Shown piece by piece: positions 21,166 through 32,477 of a DNA stretch of 64,000 nucleotides. Below the pieces are notes generated by a model. That model saw nothing but the letters and a program-made list of their open reading frames with translations, searched no databases and was not told where the DNA came from. Made by a program: the position numbers and the translations under genes. This DNA is from Alnus glutinosa (lineage: Eukaryota > Streptophyta > Magnoliopsida > Fagales > Betulaceae): contig NC_084888.1 of the NCBI RefSeq assembly GCF_958979055.1, positions 4,296,001 through 4,360,000 of the forward strand, written 5' to 3'. Within the stretch, counting starts at the first letter, position 1. Each line of letters starts with the position of its first letter.

Positions 21166-22831
21166 ATCATTTTTTTTCTCTCCACCATCATATTCTATCT
21201 TAAAATAACACCGGCCTTTTTAATTAGAAGCATGCTTTGATATGGGAAGCTTCGAATACCATTAAATTGGCCATCTGTGCTTGTGCAGAGGCAACCCACT
21301 GCAGATCCAAGTTCACAACTCGGGCACGACTGAAAATATGGTACAAGTCCATGGGGCAGGGGGATTGCTTTTTAGCTGGGCGCGCAGCCTTACTTGAACC
21401 ACTTCAGAGACGACCAACTTTGAAATTTCCCACAATGTTCAAGAATGTGCTGGACTGCCCCTATAACCGATGACAATAGAAATTGAGTTATATAAAATGT
21501 GGTGATTGTTCATTTTTTGAAATATTGAAAACTTGTGCATATTGTAATTCTTAGACCCATCATTGCATATCAAATTTTAATAATTAGGTTTGTTAACACA
21601 ATGACCTCACAAGTCACGGCAAACGTCTGGTAAGAGAGACTTGCAAAAAAGAACAAACGATGGGATCGGAGAACTATACATATAATGTTTAAGTTAACAA
21701 ATGTGAGAAGGAGGGAATCAAATAACAAAATGCAGTGAAAGCATCAAGAGTGGGCATACCTATAATAGGGATTTCTCCATTTTTATAGAGTTATCATTTC
21801 CATCTCCAATTGGTAATTGGTCTCGGTACGGTAAATGCGGAAGGTAAAATACCAATATGAAAGGAATTCGATGTGTTGTGTTTATACGGTACTCAATGAG
21901 TTGATTTGAGCTTTTATTGAGTCAAAACTACATACTTTCTTTGAGCCGACAAACCTTTGACTGAACCTAATAAATTTTTCAATAACCAAGTAAGATTGTT
22001 TTTTGGTACTTTGGTTGCAAGGGTTGTCTTTTGTGCAAACCAAGTATGAAAATGACTTGATCTAACATATACACATGTGATCTTTACATCCTTTTGAAAA
22101 AGAAGCTTCCATGTATTTTAAATTGCACTAATGAATAGCGCACTTACGCAATTACAAAAGGTTAATTTGCTAGTAATTATAAAATATAAAATACTAAAAA
22201 AAACAGAATGATAAGCCTAAGAAATAAATGATTATAAGTGAGGAAAAATAAATACAGAATGAAAGTGGGTAATGCTTTAGTTTAAAATAAAGCATTAAAA
22301 AAAGAAAAAAACCTCATTCTCAAAGCACTTACATTCCTGTTATGTTCTAAGAAAAGAAGATGAAAAAATAGAAAGAAAGAAAAACCTGATCATAGTTTTT
22401 ATATAATAAATGGGGATACTAAACAAGGGTTTCCATTAATGTACAAAATCCAAGGAAGAGGGAATATGGTACAGTATATAATTCAAAAATAGAGCACCAC
22501 CGCTCCTTTTTCCCCCCAAAATTATTGACTACTCAAAACGACAGAGACCCACCCTTTAAAACGCGCTTCACGACCCATCTAGAAAGGGGGATTATTCTAA
22601 ACCAAATTACTAGATTTAAAAAATCCCTAAACTAAAACGGCCAAAAGTCCCAAATTGAGAGGCGTGGTTAGGGTTTTCATTCAAGCCCCGACCCGCCAAA
22701 TCCCATCCCACAAAACCAACCCCACCGTGCCGCACGCTTCCTCCGATAATCTCCGGCATTGTCAGTCTCTGCATGAGCCCGATCCAGATCCGAATCTCCA
22801 TTACCGAATCGGGTCCGGATAGGCTTCGCCA
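21166..22831. other. End of duplication and CLF upstream region
   Basis: Bases 21557-22167 are duplication copy 2. Bases 22168-22480 are AT-rich. From about 22500 the sequence becomes GC-richer and pyrimidine-rich, as in a plant promoter and 5' leader, ahead of the CLF start. An open frame at 21237-21473 in a GC-richer patch could not be assigned. Confidence 0.45.
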
Positions 22832-23525
22832 ATGGCGTCCAAGGGCTCTGATAACAAATCGGACCCTACGAAAGACTCTTCGGTATTCGCTTTCTGTCTC
22901 ATATTCTCTTGAAAATCCATGAAAAACTTGAATTTTAGCTCAGCGTCACACATACCAATTTCTGCGTTTATTTTAATAATTGCTTTGGGTTTTTTCTTTT
23001 TTTGTTCTCCGCAATTTAATATTAAATTTAAATATGATTTTTATTGACAAGTTAGCTGCATTGTGTAGTAGATGGCTTTCAGTGAATTTTAGGGCAAACT
23101 ATGTTGATTTAGGTCAAATTATTGGCTCTTTAACCTTCGGGAATGGAGCTCGTTAATCTTCGAGAACTGAGTAATTAATTTTTTTTACAATTAACTTCTT
23201 GTTGCTGAGTGTTCAGACGTTAAATTTCCAAATAATTATCTATTAACTAGTGTCTGGTGTACAATACACGAGGTTTAGGTTGTGAGCTCAAGTTTCTATG
23301 TATTATTGTTGTCATTGTTGTTGTTGTTATTATTATGGTAAAATATCGTGTACAATACACAGGTTTTCTTATTTTGAAGACTGCATATTGCAACGAGTTT
23401 GCTCAAATATGGAAGGCACTTATCTGATTTGAATACGATTTTGAATAGTCTGTTTACAGCATGAAATTAGCCTTGTTGTATATTGTAAGTAGGTTAGACT
23501 CCTGTTGATTGTTTGCAGGAGATGA
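22773..23525 (+). promoter_or_regulatory. Upstream ORF overlapping the CLF start
   Basis: An ATG at 22773-22775 lies 59 nt before the CLF start and in another frame. Its reading frame runs through the CLF start codon and the whole first exon and, after splicing of intron 1, ends at TGA 23523-23525 in exon 2, giving a 38-codon peptide rich in Arg. A ribosome using it would pass the main start, so it could lower CLF translation. Whether the leader contains this ATG depends on the unmapped transcription start. Confidence 0.5.
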
Positions 23526-24926
23526 GGCCACAAGAAACAAGTGCAAATGATAAGGATATTTTATCAGTTATTGATTCTGTAAAGAAGCAAGTTGCTGCCG
23601 ACCGGTCTGTTTCCATAAAGGTGCATTTTATTGTACCTTAGATGATATTTGGTCTTGTCATCTTGTAGCACTGTTTTGAGATTGTCCTCGTTAATCTTTC
23701 TTTTCTTTTCTTTTTCTTTTTTTTTTTTCTTTTTTTTTTTCCAGAAAAGAATGGAAGATAATGGGCAGAAATTGCTTGTTGTGTCAAACCATCTGTATAA
23801 ATTGTCTACAGAAGGAAGGACCAGTAGGACTAATGATAGTGATAGAAGTATAGATCTGCTGACAAAGAGGCAGAAAGATGCACTTGATATGCATAACGGT
23901 GTTGATGCAAGTAATGGGGATAGAGATAGCAGTAGCTCCCAAGAGGATGCCCATGCTTCTACAGCAGTTCTTCTAGGATCTAATGTTCCAGTCAAGAATG
24001 CTGTTCGTCCTATTAAGCTCTCAGAAGTAAAAAGATTACCTCCTTATACTACATGGATTTTTTTGGACAGGTGTGTTGAAATTTTCTTTTATTTTTTCTA
24101 AATACTTGCTTAGCCCATGTGGGCTTATTCCTTTTATTGTCTAGACAATATATTAATCATATTTTTGTTTAAATGTGTTTCAAAACCTGCATCGTGTTAT
24201 TTACCAGTTTTCTTCTGCACAAAGTGCTAATCACTGGTAGTTTGTGGGTTCTGATTTTCTGGATTTAAAAATACTTTGGTGCTGTCTTTACCCAATTAAT
24301 GATATATAAACCCCCTCTTTTTTAAGATTGGTAAGTTACACAAGCACCCAGTAGGTTTTGAATATATAAAACATGTGGAATAGTTTATCACTGATGTGAT
24401 ATTCATTTGTCCATTTCTAATAACACCTAATTTTTATCTCTCTCAAGATTTTAGTGATGGGTAATTCTGGTGCAGAAATCAAAGAATGACAGAGGATCAG
24501 TCTGTGGTTGGCCGACGCAGAATCTATTATGATCAAAATGGTGGTGAAGCACTAATTTGCAGTGACAGTGAGGAGGAATTAATTGATGATGAAGAGGAGA
24601 AGAGAAGTTTTGTGGAATGTGAAGATTATATACTTCGGTTGGTATAACCAAATTAACTAATGCGGTTGATAAGTCTTATATTGGTCTTCTTTTTGCTTCT
24701 TTATTTTTGTTAAATTAATCTTGTTTCTGCAATATGTTGCCTGTGGGTTCTCGATTGCTTTTCAACCTTTATGTCAAATGAATTGCCATTGACCATGATT
24801 TTTGTCATAGAAAAGAAAATGTAATTGCAATAGGTAGTGCGGTGATTATGTCTGTTAAACCTCTCGAATAATGCTTAATGGCCATGTTCTACTAATATTG
24901 TGCTGTTCTTTTTTTGTTGTTGTTGC

Positions 24927-25011
<85 letters not shown>

Positions 25012-28000
25012 CAACTTTTAGTTTATTCTGTTAGAGACTAATTTGATAGCAGATGATAATAATGAAACCTCAGCAACTACATTTGAATATACTAGGGGTT
25101 GGTTAATATGTGACAAATTAGATCAACAGATAAAGAAAGAGGACACAAGAAAAAAGACTTTGTCCTATCATTTATGTGCCTATTTTGCACCCGTCATTAT
25201 CAAGAAATTTTTACAATGATTTGTAATGTATTCTTGTTTCATCATCACACTTGCAGCAACTTCTGGATGGTTTAGTTTTTATTAGGTTTATTTTAGGTAC
25301 ATATCTCAACCTCTGGTTTCATCATTATTGTTAAGTATTTTAACCAAACATGATCACCTAAACAAGGCCTTTTTTCAATTGCTTGGATTCAGTTCAAGAA
25401 TTATCTCCCCTTTTTTCTGATTAATCTCCAGCACGTCTTTATTGCATGTGATTGAAGCTACTCAGGCGGTTTTCTGATCTACCTCTCTGTTGGTTTTAAA
25501 TGTGAACTTATCACAAGCATCCATGTCCATTTCACTTTTTCTGGTTTTCTCATTCTTTCATGATGTTTGCATATTATTTGCTTTTTATATGCAGTTGTAT
25601 TCTGGCTGATAAAGAAGGAATTTTTCTCAAGTTTGTGTTGATATGGGAAGTATATTGTGTGGATTACTGCCCTTCAATGTTCGACAGTCTTCTATTTATC
25701 CCTTTATGTACAACCTTGTTGAGTTGAAATAACTTTTTTATTCTGCTCTCAGTTATTAATTTTGCCAATATTTTCTTATCAGATGGAATTTTCAACTTTA
25801 ATTTATGTGGTTTTTCAAAAAAAGAAAATTATACTGCATGTGATATAAGACTTATTGGTCTTGTGGTGTTCTTTCATTGTGTTGCTAGCATGACTGCCAA
25901 AGAAGTTGGTTTATCTGATGAAGTGCTGGAATCACTGGCACAGTGTTTTGCTCGAAGCCCTTGTGAAGTCAAGGTTTGGATTTTAGTTTGTTGCTTTTTA
26001 TTCACAGGGGATAATTTTGTCTCTTCTCCGTGCTTCTATCCTATTTTTTATCTGATTAAAACTGGTCATAGTGTAAGCTTTGGTCCAGCCGTTTCCCATT
26101 TGGTTTGTGCTGGCTTTACAGAGATATGAAACACGATCAAACATCTTATACAGGCAAGATACGAAATTCTTATTAAGGAAGAGAAGGCTGTGGGTGGTTC
26201 TAAGAACGGGGATAATGAAGATATTTTGCAAAATGGGAATTCTTTTCTTGACAAAGATCTTGACGCAGCTCTTGATTCATTTGACAACCTGTTTTGCCGT
26301 CGATGTCTTGTAAGCACAGTTCTCGTGCTCTCCATTCATTTCTGTGCTGTTTTGTTCTGTTATCATTTAGATAATTCTGTTGAAATTTGTTTCCCTTTTC
26401 TTTTTCCTTTGGTAGGTTTTTGATTGCAGATTACATGGATGCTCTCAGGATCTTGTCTTTCCTGTAAGTTTATTCGTCTAATTCAATTCTTAAACAGGTG
26501 TCTGAATATATTGCTGAACTCTTACATTTTTGGTTAATACAAAATATTTTCAGGCTGAGAAACAACCTTCATGGTGCCCTGCAGATGAGGAAAATATACC
26601 ATGTGGCCCACATTGCTATCGATCTGTATGTGTTTCGTGTATTACTGTGGTGATTTGTGTATCTGGGAACATCTGTTGAGAATTGGCAAACAAACTATTT
26701 TCGTTGCTAAATATTGACTCATGTCAGGTACTGAAGTCGCAAAGAACTGCTAGAGTGAGCTCTTCCATGAATGGTGATCTTGAAGAAAAAAATGTCCCTT
26801 CATCTGGTTGTACTGGGGCTCAGATATTATCTAGAAAGAAGTCTTCTGGTCCATCTGCTAGAAAGAGGGCCAAGTCCTGCCAAAGTGAAAGTGCTTCATC
26901 AAATGCAAAGAATATCTCAGAAAGCAGTGACTCAGAGAACGGACCGGGGCAGGACACAACTTCTACCCACCACTCATCACCTCCCAAAACTAAGCTTGTA
27001 GGAAAATGTGGAATTAGTAAGAGGAACAGCAAGCGAGTTGCCGAGCGTGTTTTAGTTTGCATGCAGAAGAGGCAGAAGAAAATGTTAGCTTCTGATGATT
27101 GTGATTCCTTTGTGAGTGGAGGTCTTTGTCCTGGTGATATGAAACCTAAATCTAATTCATTGAAAGAAAATGAAGATACTAGTTCTTCTTCACATAAGAA
27201 TGTGAAATCTCCTACTAGTGGAAGGTCTAGAAGGAAGGATTCATCAAATCAGGATGGTCACAAATTTGTGCAGAGTGATGTTCTTGATGGTTCATCAAAT
27301 GATATAAATACTGATCCACCTGCCACTAGTAGTGATGACAACTTGAGGAAAGAAGAGTTTGTAGATGAAAATGTATACAAACAAGAACTGGGTGATAATA
27401 AACCTTGGAAAGCCATTGAAAATGGCCTTTTTGAGAAAGGTGTTGAAATTTTTGGCAGGAACAGGTCAGTGGATATCACTGTATTTGATTGAATGTTTTA
27501 CTTTGCCGGTTGTATGTTGTATAGTTATTGGCACGACGGGTGCACAGGATTTAAATATGTGATATAATTGATCTGAACACATATTTGAAAATCTGCTGAA
27601 CTTTCTAGGAATTGGATAAATTATTGAGGTGTTCTGGTTTTGGTTCAAAGCATGACATTAGCAGTTTCTACTAATAAAAATCATTATCATTGACTTTAAT
27701 GGTATCTGAAAATCAAAGATATGTTTTTTCCTGTCTCTGTTCTCGCAGAAATTTACTCTGGTTGCTTTTGCACATTGTTACCATGAGATTTCTCCTTCCT
27801 GACTGCTCATTAATGTTTGCTCTTGATGTGTCATGACAGCTGTTTAATTGCAAGGAACCTTTTAAATGGTATGAAGACATGTTGGGAGGTTTTTCAATAC
27901 ATGAATTGCTCTGAGAGTAAGCTGTCTTGCCAAGTTGGTGATGGTGCAAACTCTCTTGTTGAAGGCTATTCTAAGGTTGACTTAAATGGAACTGTGCTTT

Positions 28001-31000
28001 ATTGTGCTTGTCCATATCTTGCTTAGGACCCTACCTGCCCTAACAAGTGAATATATTTTTGTCATGGGGAAATAAACTTTAGGGTAATAATGAAGTGCGA
28101 AGAAGATCAAGATTTTTGCGTAGGAGGGGTAGGGTTCGCCGCTTGAAGTATACCTGGAAGTCTGCTGCTTACCATTCAATTAGGAAGCGGATTACAGAGA
28201 GGAAAGATCAGCCATGTCGGCAGTACAACCCATGTGGCTGCCAAACAGCTTGTGGAAAGCAGTGTGCTTGTCTTCAAAATGGGACCTGCTGTGAAAAGTA
28301 CTGTGGGTGAGTTTTTATATCTTGCTGTGAGGATTACAGAAATCAAGTATGGTGCCTTTTGTATTTTCATGTCTTTCTCCTCTCCCTTTGTCAAGTTTCT
28401 AAACTTTAGAGGTTTCTCTTCCTGAGCTAATTGGTCACTTGATTAGCAATTACAGGTTTCATTAATTTAGATGTATTTTTTTTTGTGTTGATGATATTGA
28501 TAATGAAGGGATGCTTCCAACTGATATATTCTTTCTAATGAAAACTAGATGTCCAAAGAGTTGCAAGAACCGATTTAGAGGGTGCCATTGTGCTAAAAGT
28601 CAATGTCGAAGTAGGCAATGTCCATGCTTTGCTGCGGACAGAGAATGCGACCCGGATGTTTGTAGGAATTGTTGGGTCAGGTGAGTTTATTACTGTTTTC
28701 ATTTTTTGTTTCACCACTTTCTACCATTCTTTGGGCAAGAAAACTAAAGCGCTAGCGCGCAACAGCTTTCGCGCTAGTGTGCTCGGCCGTTGCTTGTTAG
28801 TCAAAGACTTATCTCACCTTTCAATTCAATACATGTTACTGAGACTGACCAGGCAAATTTACATGCTCTCATATGACACGACAACTGTAAAAATCAGATC
28901 ACCATTGCTAACTAGTGAAAATAATTCAATAGGTAAATTGTTTGTAACGTCTTGGTGGTTGCCTTGTAAATACAAGTACAATTTGCTTCATCCCAAAAAA
29001 AGAAAAAAAAAGAAAAGAAAAAGAAGAAGAAAAGGAAATAGAAGAAAAGAAAGGAAAAAAAAAGAGAGTACAGTTTGCCTTGATCAACGGCATCAGCTAG
29101 TACTAACCAAATGAAGGATTTGGAATTTGGCAAAGTTAGTTCAGCTTGTTAAAAGCAGGCATTTGTCTCTTTAGGATATAAAATGTAATGGGGTTTAAAA
29201 ATTATTATTATTATTATTTTGTATGTAAATCAATCTCAATAGAAAGCGTAGAGGGGCGCAATCCCAGTATACAGGAAGTATACAAGAGAGACTCCCAATT
29301 AGGGAGAAAAAGAAGAATGCAAGTCCAGAAGTTCAATAAAACTAAAAAAACGAGAACTATTGTATGACGCCATCCAAGCATAAAGAGATTTGACATATCA
29401 GCTTTTAACTCTAACACAATCTCTCACAATCTTCAAAATTCCTCGGGTTTTGCTCTTTTCAAATGCACCACATTTAATTTAATTTTTGCTTCTAAAATGG
29501 TAGTAATTTGTGAAAAATTGTAAACAAGGCTGAAAACCATAATCAGGGCTCACTACATGTCATGGTTCTTAAGTCTGTCCCTCCGGGTGTGTGTAACTTA
29601 CCAATAAAAAAAAAATGGTTCTTAAGTATTTTGTTGTCAGTTTTTCTTTTTGAAAAACCAGTTGATTTCAAGATTTTAGTTTAGTAGAGTTCACTTGCTA
29701 AATATAATCATGATGGTAATTTTTCTTTTCTTATACAACTTTTGACTTTTTGAATCGTTAAAATTGGCTTTGCAGTTGTGGAGATGGTACTTTTGGGGTT
29801 CCTAGCCAAAGAGGTGATAATTATGAATGTAGAAATATGAAGCTTCTTCTCAAACAGCAACAGAGGGTAATTATATATGACTGTTCGTGATTTGTTTCTT
29901 CCTTTTCTAATTTATTTGATGCAACTGGTTATGTGAAGCTTTTCTTTTGATAATTCTACTAGTTGTAGGGAGGAATATCAAAGTGGGGTGAAGTCTCTTT
30001 GATTTGCATATATGTATCTTATCTTATAAGTACCAATCAGTCCATATTATTTTACGATTACCAACCAATCTTGTCGTACGAGTACCAATGAGTCCAATTT
30101 ATCTTATTCCTGTGTGCCCTTAAGTCGCTCTCCTTGAAGGGCCCTGTAAGAGAGGAGTTGCAAGTTTTTATTAGACCCATTGAGGGGCTAGTTGATGTTT
30201 GGGTTATATTGATACCTACAACTTAGTTTAAAGGTCTGTTGCAGCCATAGTTAACTTTTGCAGCATCACGCTATTTTTTATTTTTTTATTTTTATCTATG
30301 TTGAAAGTGATATTGTATTCCTTCTGTGTATGTGCTTTGGTTAATACTGGTCATGGCATTTTGTATTTTGCTGGTGTCTCCTTGCTGTCTAAGGTTATTT
30401 ATTTTTGTTGTATCTTCGTAATGACAGTAGCTGAATTTTTCTATGTGTGCAGGTTTTACTTGGTAGATCTGATGTATCTGGCTGGGGGGCGTTCTTAAAG
30501 GTAACTTATCAACCTGATGTTTTTATGTGCTTCATTTTCTTCTTCCTCACCATTTTTAGCAACCCTCCAGAATAGTGTGGGCAAGCATGAATACCTTGGT
30601 GAATACACTGGGGAGCTAATTTCGCATCGGGAAGCGGATAAGCGTGGAAAGATTTATGACCGTGAAAATTCATCATTTCTCTTCAATCTGAATGATCAGG
30701 CATGCTTGATACCACCTTCGGATTTTGTATCAAGATTGAATCTCTTTTTCAGTTCATGTTCCAACCTGAATATAATTTGAAACTTTCTGCAGTTTGTTCT
30801 TGATGCGTACCGGAAGGGTGACAAATTGAAGTTTGCCAACCATGCTCCAGATCCAAATTGTTATGCAAAGGTACCATTTTGGCTGCCATTGGTTGTGGTT
30901 GCCCTGTTATCTGATTCTGCACAATTTTGGGCCTTTGAACTGTGTGGTTAGAAACTTTGGGCATTACACAAGTAGGGTGTTCTCCAATTTCTAATTTAAG

Positions 31001-31216
31001 TTTTTAACCGAAATTCTGAGGCAGGTTATTATGGTTGCTGGGGATCACAGAGTGGGCATATTTGCCAAGGAACGAATTTGTGCTGGAGAGGAACTTTTCT
31101 ATGACTATCGTTATGAGCCAGACAGAGCACCTGCTTGGGCTCGAAAGCCCGAGGCATCTGGATCAAAAAAAGAGGACGGTGCTCCTTCAAGTGGTCGTGC
31201 TAAGAAGCTTGCTTAA
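22832..31216 (+). CDS. CLF: CURLY LEAF-type E(z) histone H3K27 methyltransferase
   Basis: Catalytic subunit of plant Polycomb repressive complex 2, which trimethylates histone H3 Lys27 in the nucleus. Deduced exons: 22832-22882, 23519-23620, 23745-24070, 24476-24637, 25889-25973, 26154-26309, 26416-26463, 26554-26625, 26728-27464, 27840-27993, 28083-28306, 28549-28680, 29776-29866, 30453-30500, 30571-30699, 30793-30870, 31025-31216. They give about 928 residues (Arabidopsis CLF 902). Landmarks are [16 protein letters not shown], the FDNLFCRRC cysteine block, a Lys/Ser-rich linker, [10 protein letters not shown], the CXC domain (about 632-750) and SET (about 781-900) with N855-H856 and YDY 891-893. 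CLF rather than SWN is indicated by the N-terminal MAS start, DSENG, EVFQYM and the AKKLA end. The end of exon 10 is the least certain border. Intron 15 uses a GC donor at 30700. Intron 12 holds a LINE remnant. Confidence 0.95.
24927..25010. repeat. (CT)n-(CA)n microsatellite in CLF intron 4
   Basis: An almost pure CT run followed directly by a CA run. It is expected to vary in length between individuals. It lies well away from the splice sites of the intron. Confidence 0.9.
29205..29460 (-). mobile_element. LINE (L1-type) 3' end fragment in CLF intron 12
   Basis: On the minus strand the sequence reads like the degenerate C-terminal end of a plant LINE open reading frame (ELKADM, then LDLHSFF-like and CAPL-like wording in shifting frames). 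It ends in a run of AAT triplets (29200-29218 on the plus strand), as LINE insertions do. It is truncated at its 5' side and not functional. It lies antisense in the 1.1 kb intron between CLF exons 12 and 13. Confidence 0.6.
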
Positions 31217-32477
31217 TCCGAGGATTTATTTAAGTCTCATTCAAATTTTTCGTCATTCTTTTACAGGAAGAGGCATCATTCTCATTGACCATAGAGGAAA
31301 GAAGTATTCTTGATCATTTTGTTTTGGGAGAGGTCATTGCCATCTCCATAGAGAACTTGAATATCACCTAACAATTCCTGTTTATTTCAGAGCTGATTGT
31401 ACTCCAAAAAAAAAAAAAAAAATTAATATACTAGGAGCTTAGTGATTCGACAGTATGATTTCACATCAAATCAAAATTTTATGTAAAGGGACAATTGGGC
31501 CGATCGAATCCCCTGAACAGCCTTTTCAAAATGTATTATTTTTCAAGTGAAATCTGACGCCACTTGATGAATCGAGGGGTTGATTTTGGAGTAATCAGGT
31601 ACGCAACTAATCCTTTTAGTATATTAATATTCCTAAACGCAATACTAACTTGTCAAACAGAAAGCCAACCAACATGTATTAACAACGACAGCTTCGAAAA
31701 GGAACCAAAAAGTATATGCTAACACTTAATCTAGGAGGCATTTCTTACCCAATCAAAAGAATTTAGAAACGTTTCTTGCTCCAGAAGGAATTGTGAGGTC
31801 GGAGGTAGGGCCGACTGTAAATGCAGAATTTATGAAGAGGAATGCTAGGCATCCAAATACTTGTTTTCAGAATTTAGTTTCAAACTGATGTGTTATAATC
31901 TCATGAGATTTATTATTTTGAGAAGTGTGTCTCAATCTCATAAGATTGTGACAAATCAATTTGGAACCAAATTCTAAAAAAAAGTGTTTAAGAATGTCTA
32001 ACATTTATCATTTATGAAAAGAAATTAATGTCCAACAGCCAGACTAGTGACTACAGTGCCCTACGGCGCACTGCACACCGCTGAGGAAGGTTAACCTACC
32101 CCACCACGTGAGAAGCACTTAGAGGTAACCTGCAAAGTGCGGCAAAATCCAGTGCTTCAAAAAGACCAAAACCATGATACACGGGACACCATTCAATCTT
32201 AACTTTACCCCAAAATAAAAAAATCCAATGCTGTTAAAACGACGTCGTCACTTCCTGTTACTAAGTAAAAGTTCCAACCTTGGCAGAACAAAAAGTGCTT
32301 GTCAGATCCCCTTAAAATAAAGAGAGAAAAAAAGAAAAGAAAAGGCGATAAAGGCATAAAGCCCGCGTTCTATCTCCAAAGACTTGTCTCCCCTACACAG
32401 TAAAAATTCCTTCTTTCGCTGTGTATCTCGAATTGCTTCTCTCTCTCTCTCCCTCGGGCTCTGCACAGGAAGCTGCA
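31217..32477. other. CLF 3' flank and PI-PLC promoter region
   Basis: It contains the CLF 3' UTR, an A run at about 31406-31423, the MITE 31837-32009, and a pyrimidine-rich leader just before the PI-PLC start (TC-repeats near 32435-32455). No further gene is seen. Confidence 0.5.
31837..32009. mobile_element. Fold-back MITE, 173 bp, Mutator-type
   Basis: Almost the whole element is an inverted repeat centred on CTCATGAGATT/AATCTCATAAGATT. It is flanked by a perfect 9-bp target duplication ATTTATGAA at 31828-31836 and 32010-32018. A related fold-back with the same kind of ends is at 61553-61701. No coding capacity. Confidence 0.85.

Larger units (their letters stand above)
14788..22167 (+). 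repeat. Segmental tandem duplication, copy 2
   Basis: This is the partner of 154-10766. The left limit is only the point where the copy-1 fragment begins; the ancestral unit must have included the whole gene 13792-15126. The right limit is where matching ends, at 22167/10766, just after a shared stretch reading CACTTACGCAATTA. Copy 2 keeps the BAHD gene pair, the Ty3/gypsy fossil and its nested MITEs. It lacks the CACTA, hAT and PIF insertions of copy 1 and has its own CACTA and fold-back insertions after 19950. Confidence 0.85.

Noticed and set aside
21237-21473. 78-codon open frame in a GC-richer patch
   Set aside because: No recognisable family, no introns or neighbours to support it, and it lies in duplication copy 2 without a counterpart in copy 1.
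24927-25010. CRISPR-like or other array
   Set aside because: It is a plain dinucleotide microsatellite; no spaced direct repeats of CRISPR type occur anywhere in the window.
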